The notes under the pieces are model-generated. The model worked only from the letters and a program-made list of their open reading frames with translations. It did no database searches and was not told the origin of the DNA. A DNA stretch of 34,023 bases, taken from NCBI GenBank assembly GCA_945885335.1, contig CAMCYY010000005.1:1-34023 (forward strand), in the 5' to 3' direction. A program made the translations under genes and the position numbers. This document shows positions 1 to 9,800 of this stretch, piece by piece. The stretch's first letter is position 1, and each line of letters starts with the position of its first letter. Origin of the DNA: Bordetella parapertussis (GTDB taxonomy: Bacteria > Pseudomonadota > Gammaproteobacteria > Burkholderiales > SG8-39).

Positions 1-139
1 CATGTACGGCAAGCAGGTGCGAGGAATCGAGCGCAGCACGTTTGTACTCGACAGGAACCGCGTCATCCTGAAGGAATGGCGCGGTATCAAGGTTCCAGGA
101 CATGCCCAGGAGGTACTTGATTTTGTTAAAGCAATCTGA
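1..139 (+). CDS. bcp: Bcp/PrxQ-type thiol peroxidase, 3' end only
   Basis: Reading from base 2 gives 45 residues ending in TGA at 137-139. They contain GIERSTFVLD, KEWRGIKVPGH and EVLDFVKAI, the typical C-terminal end of Bcp/PrxQ peroxiredoxins, which reduce hydroperoxides using thioredoxin. The catalytic N-terminal half lies outside the window, so the peroxidatic cysteine cannot be checked. The ORF track misses this piece because it is short and open at the left edge. The PhoH gene follows on the same strand within about 50 bases and its longest possible ORF overlaps this end, so the two may be co-transcribed. Confidence 0.85.
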   Translation, partial: MYGKQVRGIERSTFVLDRNRVILKEWRGIKVPGHAQEVLDFVKAI

Positions 140-185
140 CGCGTTCACCGCCACGGATTCCTCTCCTTCAACCGCCGACGCCTCA

Positions 186-1601
186 ATGCCCGCCCGAAAA
201 AAGCGCACGGCACGCAAGCCCCTTACCAAGCTGTTCGTTCTCGACACCAACGTGCTGATGCACGACCCCACCAGCCTGTTCCGCTTCGAGGAACACGACG
301 TCTTCCTCCCCATCATGACCCTGGAGGAACTCGACACCCACAAGATCGGCATGTCGGAAGTCTCGCGCAATGCGCGCCAGGCCAGCCGCTTCCTCGACGA
401 AATCATCAGCAAGCCCGGCGGCAAGATCCAGGACGGCATCACCCTGCAGCGCTACGACGCCGACTCGGCAACCGGCCGCATGTTCCTGCAGACCGAAGCC
501 ATGAACGGCGTGCTGCCTGCCAGCCTGCCCATCGGCAAGGCCGACAACCAGATCATCGGCGTGCTCATCTGGCTGCAGAAACAGGACCCGCAGCGCCAGG
601 TCATCCTGGTGTCCAAAGACATCAACATGCGGATCAAGGCACAGGCCCTGGGCCTGGCCGCCGAGGATTACTTCAACGACAAGGTGCTGGAGGACACGGA
701 CCTCCTCTACACCGGCGTGCGCGAACTGGGTGCTGGATTCTGGGAAGAGCATGGCAGCAACATGGAGTCCTGGAAAAAGGACGGCCGCACCTATTACCGC
801 ATCCGCGGACCGCTGTGCGGCCAGCTGCTGGTCAACGAGTTCGTCTATCAGGAGGGCGAGCGACCGCTGTACGCCACGGTAAAAGACGTGATGGACAAGA
901 CCGCGGTGCTGGAAACCATAAAGGACTTCACCCACACGAAGAACATGGTGTGGGGCATCATCGCCCGCAACCGCGAGCAGAACTTTGCGCTGAACATGCT
1001 GATGAATCCGGACATCGACTTCATCACCCTGCTCGGCCAGGCCGGCACCGGCAAGACGCTGCTGACCCTGGCTGCGGCCCTGATGCAGACGCTGGAATCC
1101 AAGCTCTATACCGAGATCATCATGACCCGCGTCACAATTCCGGTCGGCGAGGACATCGGCTTCCTGCCCGGCACCGAGGAAGAAAAAATGACACCGTGGA
1201 TGGGCGCGCTCGAGGACAACCTCGACGTGCTGAACAAGACTGACGATGAAGCCGGCGAATGGGGCCGCGCCGCCACGCGCGACCTGATCCGCTCCCGCAT
1301 CAAGATCAAGTCGCTCAACTTCATGCGCGGGCGAACGTTCCTGAAGAAATTCCTGATCATCGATGAAGCGCAGAACCTGACGCCCAAGCAGATGAAGACG
1401 CTGATCACCCGTGCCGGCCCAGGTACCAAGGTGGTCTGCCTGGGCAATATTGCGCAGATCGACACGCCCTACCTCACCGAGGGTTCGTCGGGCCTGACCT
1501 ACGTGGTGGACCGCATGAAGGGCTGGGCACACTGCGGCCACATCACACTGGCCCGTGGCGAACGCTCTCGGCTGGCGGATTACGCCGGCGAAGTGCTGTA
1601 A
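186..1601 (+). CDS. PIN domain-PhoH family ATPase (PhoH2/YlaK type)
   Basis: The protein has an N-terminal PIN nuclease-type domain opening with KLFVLDTNVLMHD, whose first Asp is the expected metal ligand. A C-terminal PhoH P-loop ATPase follows, with Walker A GQAGTGKT near residue 282 and Walker B FLIIDEAQN. PIN-PhoH proteins of about 460-480 residues are described as RNA-acting ATPases with RNase and helicase activity. I chose the ATG at 186 (471 aa) because homology begins just after it; the track start at 102 adds 28 low-complexity residues and overlaps the bcp end. No strong ribosome binding site favours either. A stem-loop at 1616-1642 follows the stop. The 452-aa antisense ORF here is a shadow. 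Confidence 0.9.
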   Translation: MPARKKRTARKPLTKLFVLDTNVLMHDPTSLFRFEEHDVFLPIMTLEELDTHKIGMSEVSRNARQASRFLDEIISKPGGKIQDGITLQRYDADSATGRMFLQTEAMNGVLPASLPIGKADNQIIGVLIWLQKQDPQRQVILVSKDINMRIKAQALGLAAEDYFNDKVLEDTDLLYTGVRELGAGFWEEHGSNMESWKKDGRTYYRIRGPLCGQLLVNEFVYQEGERPLYATVKDVMDKTAVLETIKDFTHTKNMVWGIIARNREQNFALNMLMNPDIDFITLLGQAGTGKTLLTLAAALMQTLESKLYTEIIMTRVTIPVGEDIGFLPGTEEEKMTPWMGALEDNLDVLNKTDDEAGEWGRAATRDLIRSRIKIKSLNFMRGRTFLKKFLIIDEAQNLTPKQMKTLITRAGPGTKVVCLGNIAQIDTPYLTEGSSGLTYVVDRMKGWAHCGHITLARGERSRLADYAGEVL

Positions 1602-1615
1602 AGCGCGACAAGTAC

Positions 1616-1642
1616 CGGGGTCGTGTCGAAGACATGACCCCG
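1616..1642 (+). terminator. Stem-loop downstream of phoH
   Basis: CGGGGTCGTGTC, loop GAA, then GACATGACCCCG forms a 12-bp stem with one G-U pair, starting 14 bases after the PhoH stop. No continuous T-run follows (TATCGCTTTGTT), so it may be a weak terminator or an mRNA 3'-end stabiliser. Confidence 0.4.
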
Positions 1643-1720
1643 TATCGCTTTGTTCGGGGTGCGTAAAAGGGCGTAAAGCCCTAAAATCCGCGCCTGTCCC
1701 TCATTCCTGCTGACGCTCTG

Positions 1721-4153
1721 ATGCTTCCGAACATGAACGCCCCCATTGACGTGTCCTTTTTCGCGCGCAACGCGACGCCGCTGCCCAGCTATCGCAAGTA
1801 CTGGGCCGCGCGCTTTGGCACAGCCCCGTTCTTGCCCATGAGCCGGGCGGAAATGGACGCCCTGGGCTGGGACAGCTGCGACATCATCATCGTCACGGGC
1901 GATGCCTATGTGGACCACCCGAGCTTCGGCATGGCCGTGATCGGGCGGGCGCTCGAGGCGCAAGGTTTTCGTGTCGGCATCATCGCCCAACCCGATTGGC
2001 AAAGCGCGGAGCCGTTCAAGGCGCTGGGCCGGCCGAACCTGTTTTTCGGCGTCACCGCCGGCAACATGGACTCCATGATCAACCGCTACACGGCCGACCG
2101 GAAAATCCGTTCCGATGACGCCTACACACCCGGCGATGTCGGCGGCAAGCGTCCTGACCGCGCCGCCGTGGTGTATTCACAACGTTGCCGCGAAGCGTTC
2201 AAGGACGTACCCGTCATCCTCGGCGGCATCGAGGGCTCGCTGCGTCGCATCGCGCATTACGACTACTGGCAGGATAAGGTGCGCCGCTCCGTTGTCATCG
2301 ATGCCAAGTGCGACCTGCTGCTGTATGGCAACGCCGAACGCGCCATTGTGGAAATCGCCCACCGCCTCGCTGCCAAAGAGCCTGTGGCGAGCATGACCGA
2401 CATCCGCGGCACCGCCTTCGTGCGCCGCACCGGTGACGAATCCGCACAGGGCTGGACCGAGATCGATTCGACCAGCGTGGACGAGCCGGGACGGACGGAC
2501 GCGCACATCAACCCGTACATGCTGATTTCCGAGCAGGCCAAGGCACAGGGAACGACCTGCGCAAAGGAAGATGCCGGGCAGGACGGCGCGGCGCAGGCCG
2601 CTGCAGGCATCAAACCGCTGACCTTCACCCCGAATCCGAATTTACGTTCGAACCTGCCGGCAAAACCGAAGGCGCTGGCGCGCGATCGCACTGTCATCCG
2701 CCTGCCCTCGTATGAGCGGGTCAGAAGCGATCCGGTGCTGTACGCCCATGCAAATCGCGTGCTGCACCTGGAAACGAATCCGGGCAACGCCCGCGCACTG
2801 GTGCAGGCGCATGAGATCAAGGCCGGCGACACCAGCACAGCGCGCGATGTGTGGATCAATCCGCCGCCGGTGCCACTGAGCACGGCGGAGATGGACCACA
2901 TCTTCGACCTGCCCTATGCGCGCTCGCCGCACCCGGCCTATGCCGATGAAAAAGGCGGTCACGACGGCGAAACGAAAATTCCCGCCTGGGAAATGATCCG
3001 CTTCAGCGTCAACATCATGCGCGGCTGCTTCGGCGGCTGCACCTTCTGCTCCATCACCGAACACGAGGGCCGCATCATCCAGAGCCGCTCCGAGGATTCG
3101 GTGATCCGTGAAGTCGAGGCCATCCGCGACTCGGTGAAGGGCTTTACCGGCGTGATTTCCGATCTCGGCGGCCCCACCGCGAACATGTACCGCATCGGCT
3201 GCAAGTCACCGGAAATCGAGTCCGCCTGTCGCAAGCCAAGCTGCGTCTATCCCGGCATCTGCCAGAACCTGAACACCGACCATTCGGCGCTGATTCACAT
3301 GTACCGCCGCACCCGAGCGCTGAAGGGCGTAAAGAAAGTGCTCATCGGTTCAGGCCTCCGCTACGACCTCGCCATCCAGTCGCCCGAGTACGTGAAGGAA
3401 CTGGTTACGCACCATGTCGGCGGTTACCTGAAGATCGCCCCTGAACATACCGAGCAGGGCCCGCTGTCGAAGATGATGAAACCTGGCGTGGGCACCTACG
3501 ACACGTTCAAGCGCATGTTCGAGCAATACTCCGCCGAAGCCGGCAAGAAGCAATTCCTCGTCCCGTACTTCATCGCCGCCCATCCGGGCACCAGCGATGA
3601 GGACATGATGAATCTTGCCGTTTGGCTGAAGGAAAACGGCTTTCGCGCCGACCAGGTGCAAACTTTCTACCCTTCACCCATGGCCACCGCGACCGCGATG
3701 TATCACTCCGGTAAAAATCCGCTGCGCAAGATCACGCGCGACAGCGAGATTGTGGACATTGTGCGCGGCGAGCGCCGCCGCCGGCTGCACAAGGCCTTCC
3801 TGCGCTACCACGACTCGAACAACTGGCCGTTGCTGCGCGACGCGCTCAAGCTCATGGGGCGTTCCGACCTGATCGGCAATGGCAAGCACCACCTCATTCC
3901 CTGGTGGCAGCCTGCGACCGACGGCAGCTACAGCAGCCCGCGGCACAAGAATTCCACGGGGACTGCGGCCAGGGCCACGCCTGCCGCGCGGATAGCGCGC
4001 GCTGGCACGGCGCCTCGGAAGGGTATCCTGCTGACCCAGCACACCGGCCTGCCGCCGCGCGCAGGCACCGGCACAAGGCCAGTAAGTCTGCGCAATGGGA
4101 AGCCCGGCATCGCGAAATTCGGCGGTGCCAGGCCGGCGCGAAAAAAGGCCTGA
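1721..4153 (+). CDS. ygiQ: YgiQ family radical SAM protein
   Basis: This long radical SAM protein (810 aa from the first ATG) belongs to the YgiQ/UPF0313 family. The N-terminal signature includes [17 protein letters not shown] and [13 protein letters not shown], and the radical SAM cluster motif CFGGCTFC (CxxxCxxC) lies near residue 430. Later blocks such as [11 protein letters not shown] and [19 protein letters not shown] are also typical. The family's substrate is unknown. The last 80 or so residues form a Pro/Ala/Arg/Gly-rich basic tail that looks disordered. The start may instead be the ATG at 1733 ([10 protein letters not shown]); neither has a clear Shine-Dalgarno. A TAAAAT at 1682-1687 could be a -10 box, without a good -35. 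The stop is one base before the msrB ATG, implying co-transcription. Confidence 0.93.
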   Translation: MLPNMNAPIDVSFFARNATPLPSYRKYWAARFGTAPFLPMSRAEMDALGWDSCDIIIVTGDAYVDHPSFGMAVIGRALEAQGFRVGIIAQPDWQSAEPFKALGRPNLFFGVTAGNMDSMINRYTADRKIRSDDAYTPGDVGGKRPDRAAVVYSQRCREAFKDVPVILGGIEGSLRRIAHYDYWQDKVRRSVVIDAKCDLLLYGNAERAIVEIAHRLAAKEPVASMTDIRGTAFVRRTGDESAQGWTEIDSTSVDEPGRTDAHINPYMLISEQAKAQGTTCAKEDAGQDGAAQAAAGIKPLTFTPNPNLRSNLPAKPKALARDRTVIRLPSYERVRSDPVLYAHANRVLHLETNPGNARALVQAHEIKAGDTSTARDVWINPPPVPLSTAEMDHIFDLPYARSPHPAYADEKGGHDGETKIPAWEMIRFSVNIMRGCFGGCTFCSITEHEGRIIQSRSEDSVIREVEAIRDSVKGFTGVISDLGGPTANMYRIGCKSPEIESACRKPSCVYPGICQNLNTDHSALIHMYRRTRALKGVKKVLIGSGLRYDLAIQSPEYVKELVTHHVGGYLKIAPEHTEQGPLSKMMKPGVGTYDTFKRMFEQYSAEAGKKQFLVPYFIAAHPGTSDEDMMNLAVWLKENGFRADQVQTFYPSPMATATAMYHSGKNPLRKITRDSEIVDIVRGERRRRLHKAFLRYHDSNNWPLLRDALKLMGRSDLIGNGKHHLIPWWQPATDGSYSSPRHKNSTGTAARATPAARIARAGTAPRKGILLTQHTGLPPRAGTGTRPVSLRNGKPGIAKFGGARPARKKA

Positions 4154-4154
4154 C

Positions 4155-4574
4155 ATGGAACGCAGGCGCCAGGCCGACACAAAAAGTCCGGTAACGGATG
4201 CCGAATGGCGCGCCCGGCTGACCCCATTGCAATACAACGTCGCACGCAAACGCGGCACGGAACGCGCAAACAGCGGCGAATGCCTTACAGACACATTGAC
4301 CGGAATCTACCGCTGCGCCGGCTGCGACACGCCCCTGTTCGGATCGGCAGCGAAGTTCGACGCCGGATTCGGCTGGCCGGCTTACCGCGCCCCGCTGACT
4401 CCGGAATGCATACGCACAACAGAAGACCATGCCTGGTTCCAGCGCCGCATCGAGGTGTCCTGTGCCATCTGTGATGCCCACCTCGGACACCTGGCCGACG
4501 ACGGCGTCACCCCGGACAATTCGCATTACTGCATCAACTCGGTGGCGCTGAAATTCGAGCCCGCCGGGGACTGA
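4155..4574 (+). CDS. msrB: Peptide-methionine (R)-S-oxide reductase MsrB
   Basis: This 139-aa protein should reduce methionine-R-sulfoxide in proteins. The zinc pairs are visible as CAGC (C54, C57) and CAIC (C103, C106), and the catalytic cysteine is C126 in HYCINS. Conserved LTPLQYNV, GTER, KFDAGFGWP and CDAHLGH complete the fold. It is a divergent member: the usual HGM.RTE block reads HAWFQRRIE, and the loop before the active site is DNSHYCIN. C43, just after the GTER block, is a possible resolving cysteine (inference). The start at 4155 is chosen because it follows the ygiQ stop by one base; the track's start at 4095 lies inside ygiQ. Confidence 0.9.
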   Translation: MERRRQADTKSPVTDAEWRARLTPLQYNVARKRGTERANSGECLTDTLTGIYRCAGCDTPLFGSAAKFDAGFGWPAYRAPLTPECIRTTEDHAWFQRRIEVSCAICDAHLGHLADDGVTPDNSHYCINSVALKFEPAGD

Positions 4575-4619
4575 TCGGCTGCAGGGGCTGGCCGGCGCAG
4601 TGAGGCACGGTGCCACGGC

Positions 4620-4625
4620 TATAAT
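4620..4625 (+). promoter_or_regulatory. Perfect TATAAT -10 box of yciB, six bases from the ATG
   Basis: TATAAT at 4620-4625 stands out in a GC-rich background. Only six bases separate it from the yciB ATG at 4632, so transcription would begin at or next to the start codon, giving a leaderless mRNA. No good -35 hexamer is seen at 16-18 bp spacing, and the region has no Shine-Dalgarno. Just upstream is a GGCAC-G-GTGCC inverted repeat. Confidence 0.55.
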
Positions 4626-4631
4626 GACGCC

Positions 4632-5171
4632 ATGAAATTCCTTTTCGACCTGTTCCCCGTCATCCTGTTTTTCATCGCCTTCAAGGCCGCCGACATCTAT
4701 GTCGCCACCGTGGTCGCGATCGTCGCCACATTCGCGCAAATCGGCTGGCTGAAGTTCAGGCGCCGCAAGGTCGACACCATGCTGTGGGTCAGCCTGGCCA
4801 TTATCGTGGTATTCGGCGGTGCCACACTGCTGTTGCATGATGAAACCTTCATCAAGTGGAAGCCGACCATCCTCTACTGGCTGTTCGCACTGGCGCTGAC
4901 GCTGTCACCGCTGCTGACCGGAAAAAACCTCATCCGCGCCATGATGGGTGCGCAGATGGAGTTGCCGGAACCGGTGTGGGCGAAGCTCAACTGGGCCTGG
5001 GCTGCCTTCTTTGCGGCCATGGGCTGCGCGAACATCTACATCGCCTTCAATTACACGACCGACACCTGGGTAACCTTCAAACTATTCGGCGGCATGGGCC
5101 TGATGCTGGTGTTCGTCATCGGACAGGCCTTGTACCTGTCGCGCTATATCCAGGATAAACCGCAACCGTGA
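4632..5171 (+). CDS. yciB: YciB/IspZ family inner-membrane septation protein
   Basis: This is a 179-aa polytopic membrane protein. Hydrophobic segments lie near residues 5-37, 50-68, 80-95, 118-140 and 148-170. The opening [18 protein letters not shown] and the segment [17 protein letters not shown] are characteristic of YciB (septation protein A), which takes part in envelope synthesis at division. Its length matches the family. The stop TGA overlaps the GTG start of bolA (GTGA), so the two are translationally coupled. The ATG is the only plausible start and sits directly downstream of a TATAAT box. Confidence 0.93.
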   Translation: MKFLFDLFPVILFFIAFKAADIYVATVVAIVATFAQIGWLKFRRRKVDTMLWVSLAIIVVFGGATLLLHDETFIKWKPTILYWLFALALTLSPLLTGKNLIRAMMGAQMELPEPVWAKLNWAWAAFFAAMGCANIYIAFNYTTDTWVTFKLFGGMGLMLVFVIGQALYLSRYIQDKPQP

Positions 5172-5470
5172 CCCCTCCGGCCACGCTCCATCCGTCCGAC
5201 CTCGCCACGGGCTTGACTGCGCGCATACGCCAGCACCTGTCCGTACTGACCCCAGAGGCCGTGGATATTACCGATGATTCAGCCGACCATGCCGGCCATC
5301 CCGGTGCCGCCTCGGGCGGCGGACACTTCCACCTCACCATCATTTCACGGAACTTTGCGGGCAAAAACCGCATCGAAAGGCACCGCATGGTTTATGCGGC
5401 GCTGAAACCGTTAATGCTGCACGAAATCCATGCGCTGGCCATCATCGCGCATACCCCGGATGAGCTATGA
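5168..5470 (+). CDS. bolA: BolA family protein
   Basis: This 100-aa protein carries the BolA fold: [27 protein letters not shown] followed by [15 protein letters not shown]. BolA-like proteins partner monothiol glutaredoxins in iron-sulfur cluster handling and some act as transcription regulators. The start is GTG, overlapping the yciB stop by four bases. A short Gly/Ala/His stretch ([10 protein letters not shown]) precedes the conserved block. The PpiC-type foldase gene starts 46 bases downstream on the same strand, so yciB, bolA and that gene probably form one operon ending at the terminator at 6397. Confidence 0.92.
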   Translation: MTPPATLHPSDLATGLTARIRQHLSVLTPEAVDITDDSADHAGHPGAASGGGHFHLTIISRNFAGKNRIERHRMVYAALKPLMLHEIHALAIIAHTPDEL

Positions 5471-5516
5471 TTCTTTTTCGCTCCAACCCCTATTGGTTCA
5501 AGAAACAGGAATTGTC

Positions 5517-6365
5517 ATGAAATCAACCACGTCGTATCTGGCCTTCGCCCTGATTCTGGCCGCAGCAGCCCCCCTCGCCCTTGCCCAGACCAAGCCAGCG
5601 CCGAGTATTCCAGGCGTCACGCCGCCGGGCGCACAAGCACCCGCCGCCGCCAAACCGGTGACGGTCAACGGCAAGCCCATTTCCAAGGCGCGCATGGATT
5701 TCATCATCAAGCAACGCGCCGCCCAGGGCCAGCCGGACAACGATCAGGTCCGCCGTGCGCTGCTCGAGCGCATGGTCGACCAGGAAGTCGCCGTACAGGA
5801 AGCCGAGCGCAAGGGCCTGGCCAAGAACTCGGAAACACAGATGGAAATCGAATTGGCCCGCCAGGAGATCCTCACCCGAGCGCTGTTCACCGACTACATG
5901 AAAGCGCGCCCGATCAAGGACGACGCGCTCAAGACGCAATACGAGACGATCAAGGCCCAGCGCGGAGAAAAGGAATACAAGGCGCGCCATATCCTGGTGG
6001 ACACCGAAGGCGCTGCAAAGGACATCACGGACAAGCTGAAAAAGGGAGAGAAGTTCGAGGACCTGGCCAAACAATCCAAGGACCCGGGATCCAAGGATCG
6101 CGGTGGCGACCTCGACTGGGCCGCACCCAGCAATTACGTCAAGCCGTTCGCCGACGCTCTGGTAAAACTCGACAAGGGCAAGGTCACCGATGCGCCAGTG
6201 CAGTCCCAGTTCGGCTGGCACGTGATCCGCCTGGATGACGTACGCTCAACCCAGTTCCCGCCGTTTGACCAGGTCAAACCGCAGTTGCTGAACGCCACGC
6301 AGCAGCAGGAGTTCCAGAAAATGATGGGGGAACTGCGGGCCAAGGCAAAAATCGAATTGCCTTAA
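5517..6365 (+). CDS. Periplasmic PpiC/SurA-type peptidylprolyl isomerase
   Basis: This 282-aa protein begins with a signal peptide (ALILAAAAPLALAQ, cleavage near residue 24). A Pro/Ala-rich linker, a SurA-like N-terminal helical region and one parvulin domain follow at about residues 150-245. The parvulin blocks are KARHILVDTE, FEDLAKQSKDPGSKDRGGDLDW and QSQFGWHVIRLDD. Such proteins catalyse prolyl isomerisation and chaperone outer-membrane proteins in the periplasm. The ATG at 5517 follows an AGGA-like ribosome binding site and opens directly into the signal peptide; the longer track ORF from 5430 overlaps bolA. A strong terminator follows 31 bases after the stop. Confidence 0.9.
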   Translation: MKSTTSYLAFALILAAAAPLALAQTKPAPSIPGVTPPGAQAPAAAKPVTVNGKPISKARMDFIIKQRAAQGQPDNDQVRRALLERMVDQEVAVQEAERKGLAKNSETQMEIELARQEILTRALFTDYMKARPIKDDALKTQYETIKAQRGEKEYKARHILVDTEGAAKDITDKLKKGEKFEDLAKQSKDPGSKDRGGDLDWAAPSNYVKPFADALVKLDKGKVTDAPVQSQFGWHVIRLDDVRSTQFPPFDQVKPQLLNATQQQEFQKMMGELRAKAKIELP

Positions 6366-6396
6366 ATACGGACGCGCTGCGCGCGCCGGATTACCT

Positions 6397-6447
6397 CTGC
6401 GGGCTTGAACCGACGCTTACGCGCGGTTTATCCCGCAGTTTTTATTT
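6397..6447 (+). terminator. Rho-independent terminator after the PpiC-type gene
   Basis: CTGCGGG (6397-6403) pairs with CCCGCAG (6432-6438). An inner AACCG...CGGTT stem with a CGC/GCG extension continues the helix, and TTTTTATTT follows directly. It lies 31 bases after the foldase stop and should end the yciB-bolA-foldase transcript. Confidence 0.75.
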
Positions 6448-6479
6448 GTAGGTCTGGAAATCGTTCCAAGGTTACGATC

Positions 6480-6782
6480 AGAGGCGAAACTCGTCGCACA
6501 TATGGGTTTCCCCTTTGGGGGTGCCGAGAAGCGCAACGAGCCGAGGGGTTTTCCACGAGGACTGTCTGAGCCGCGAGCGAAGCGAAGACGGCGAGTTCTG
6601 CAGTGGCCGAGGGGAGTGAGTATCGCAGGGTAGTTCTGGCGCGATAGCGCCAGAACCGTCACCGCAGGGGTCGCCTTTCTTTGGTGACTTTCTTTGGGGA
6701 AGCAAAGAAAGTCACTCGGCCACGCCGAAATAAAAACTCAACAGAAAATCAAAAGCTGGATTCCCGCCTTCGCGGGAATGAC
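6480..6782. repeat. Hairpin-rich intergenic element, probably a dispersed repeat
   Basis: The convergent gap between the foldase and purL (6366-6805) holds no credible gene. From 6480 to 6782 it has three strong hairpins. One is GTTCTGGCGC-GATA-GCGCCAGAAC (6633-6656). The second is a perfect 13-bp stem, GTGACTTTCTTTG with loop GGGAAG (6684-6715). The third is ATTCCCGC-CTTC-GCGGGAAT (6760-6779). The short minus-strand ORF here (SPKKGDPCGDG...) resembles spurious ORFs I recall recurring in many betaproteobacterial and xanthomonad genomes, which suggests a REP-like or non-autonomous element. Copy number cannot be tested in one window. The hairpins could also act as bidirectional terminators. Confidence 0.55.
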
Positions 6783-6805
6783 GGAATTTAAATTCAGGGG
6801 TGCGA

Positions 6806-9800
6806 CTACCCCACCCACTTCCGTGCATTGCGGAACAACCGCATCCACGGCGTATCCCCATCCCACTCCTTCGGATGCCAGGACATCTGCTCCGGCCGGA
6901 AAATCCGCTCCGGATGCGGCATCAGGATCGTGAAACGGCCGTCTGCAGTGGTCAGGCCGGTGATGCCGTCCGGCGAACCATTCGGATTCATCGGATACGT
7001 CGTCGCGATCGCACCGCGGTTATCTACGTAACGCAAGGACACCTTCGCCGCCTGCTGCGCCTGCGCCGAATCGAACACCGCTCGGCCTTCGCCATGCGCC
7101 GTTACCACCGGCATGCGGCTGCCGGCCATGCCGGCAAAGAACAGGGATGGGCTGTCTGTCACTTCCACCATGACCAGACGCGCTTCGAATTGTTCCGAGC
7201 GGTTTTTCAGGAAACGCGGCCAGTGCGCCGCACCCGGGATCAGGTCACGCAGGTGGCTCATCATCTGGCAGCCATTGCACACCCCCAGCGAGAACACGTC
7301 GCTGCGGTTGAAAAATGCCTCGAACTGCTCGCGCGCCCGGGGATTGAGCAGAATGGACTTCGCCCAGCCGGCCCCGGCGCCCAGCACATCGCCATAGGAA
7401 AACCCGCCGCAGGCGACAACGCCCTTGAACTCGGCCAGCGATATGCGGCCGGCAATGATGTCGCTCATGTGCACGTCACGCGCCGCGAAACCCGCGCGAT
7501 CAAAAGCCGCTGCCATCTCGACCTGCCCGTTCACGCCCTGCTCGCGCAAGATGGCAATCGTGGGCCGTATGCCTTTCGCAATAAAGGGCGCCGCGACATC
7601 CTCATTGGCGTCAAACGTCAGTTGCGCGCCCAGCCCGGGATCGGCAACGTCCAGCACACGGTCAAACTCTTCCTGCGCGCACTCCGGATTGTCGCGCAGG
7701 GCCTGCAGGCGATACGTGACTTCCGACCAGGCCTGCTGCAGCTTGATGCGCGCCACACTGAACACCGGCTTGGCATTGCGCACAATGCGCACTTCGTCAC
7801 GCACATTCGGCGCACCGATCAGCAATGCCGGCAGGCGCGCTTCGCGAAGGCGTTCCAGCACCTTGCGGCGATCGGCCGCGCGCACCTGAATCACCGCGCC
7901 GAGTTCCTCGGCAAACAGCGCTGCAAACACCCGATCCTGATCACGGCCATACATGATCTCGGGCCTGCGCTCGCTGCCGTCGATGTCGTGGGCTACGGCG
8001 TCATATGCCAGCATGTCCACGTTCAGCGTGACGCCAACATGACTGGCAAAGGCCATTTCACAGACCGTGGCGAACAGCCCCCCGTCAGACCGGTCGTGAT
8101 AAGCGAGCAGCAGCCCGTCGCGATTCAGTGCCTGCACCGTCTCGAAAAAGCGCTTCATCATTCCCGCATCATCCAGGTCCGGCGCCTCGTTGCCGAAACC
8201 GCCACACACCTGCGCCAGCATGGAGCCGCCGAGGCGATTCCTGCCGTTACCCAGGTCGATCAGCAGCAATTCGGTATCACCGACATCCGTGCGCAATTGC
8301 GGCGTCAGCACGCGCCGCACATCCTCGCAGGGGGCAAATGCGGACACAATCAGCGACAGCGGTGCCACGACCTCCTTCTGCACGCCCCCATCAGTCCAGG
8401 TGGTACGCATGGACAGGGAATCCTTGCCCACCGGGATGCTGATACCCAGTGCCGGGCACAGTTCAATGGCAACGGCATGCACCGTATCGAACAGCGCGGC
8501 GTCCTCGCCCGGATAACCCGCGGCAGCCATCCAGTTTGCCGACAGCTTGATGCGCCCCAGTTCCACCGGCGCTGCGGCCAGGTTCGTCAGCGCCTCGCCC
8601 ACCGCCATGCGGCCGGAGGCCGGCGCATTGATGGCGGCGATCGGCGCACGCTCGCCCATGGAATAGGCTTCACCCGCAGTGCCACGGAACCCGAGCAGCG
8701 TCACCGCGCAATCGGCCACCGGCACCTGCCAGGGACCGACATTCGGATCGCGCGAGCACAGCCCGCCAACGGTGCGGTCACCAATCGAAATCAGGAAATT
8801 CTTGTTCGCCACGGTTGGCGAACGCAATACCCGGTAACACGCTTCTTCCAGCGTGACAGCCGTCGGCGAAAACGCCTCGCCCATAGTCGCAACATGCTTC
8901 ACGTCGCGCGTCATGCGCGGCGGCTTGCCGAGCAACGCCTCCATGCTCATGTCTACTGGCGCGTTGTCAAAATGGGCGTCCTCGACACGCAGCTGCCCTT
9001 CGGCGGTGGCAGTGCCCAGCACCGAAAAGGGGCAACGCTCGCGCTCACAGATGGCGGTAAAACGCGCCAGTTCGCCTGGCGCAATCGCCAGTACATAGCG
9101 CTCCTGCGACTCGTTGCACCATACCTCGCGCGGCGTCATGCCCGGCTCTTCATTCGGAATGGCGCGCAGGTCCAGCCGCGCACCACGGCCCGAGCCATGC
9201 GCCAGTTCCGGCAGCGCATTGGACAATCCGCCGGCGCCAACGTCGTGTATGGACAGCACCGGATTGTCGTCGCCCAGTTGCCAGCAGCGGTCAATGACCT
9301 CTTGCACGCGGCGCTCGATCTCGGCATTGCCGCGCTGCACGGAATCGAAGTCCAGGTTTTCGGTATTCGTGCCTGTGGCCATGCTGGAGGCGGCACCGCC
9401 GCCCATGCCGATCAGCATGCCAGGGCCGCCGAGCTGGATCAGCAGCGAGCCGGGTGGAATGTCGAGCTTCGCGGTATGGCTATCACTGATGTTGCCGATG
9501 CCGCCGGCAATCATGATGGGCTTGTGATAACCCCGCATCACCCCACCGACTTTCGCCTCGAAAGTGCGGAAGTAACCTGCAAGGTTGGGTCGACCAAATT
9601 CATTGTTGAATGCTGCGGCCCCGATGGGACCGTCCAGCATGATCTGCAGCGCCGACGCAATGCGCCCCGGCTTGCCTTCACTCTGTTCCCAGGGCTGCTC
9701 GTAACCCGGAATACGCAGATGCGAAACCGAAAAACCGCACAGCCCGGCCTTGGGCTTGGCGCCACGGCCCGTGGCACCCTCGTCGCGAATCTCGCCACCG

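Noticed and set aside
183-1541. 452-aa minus-strand ORF opposite PhoH
   Set aside because: It is a shadow of the well-supported PhoH gene.
6417-6933. Short ORFs in the foldase-purL gap (61-81 aa)
   Set aside because: They fall in the hairpin-rich repeat-like sequence or overlap purL, and lack ribosome binding sites and domains. They look like the spurious ORFs typical of dispersed repeats.
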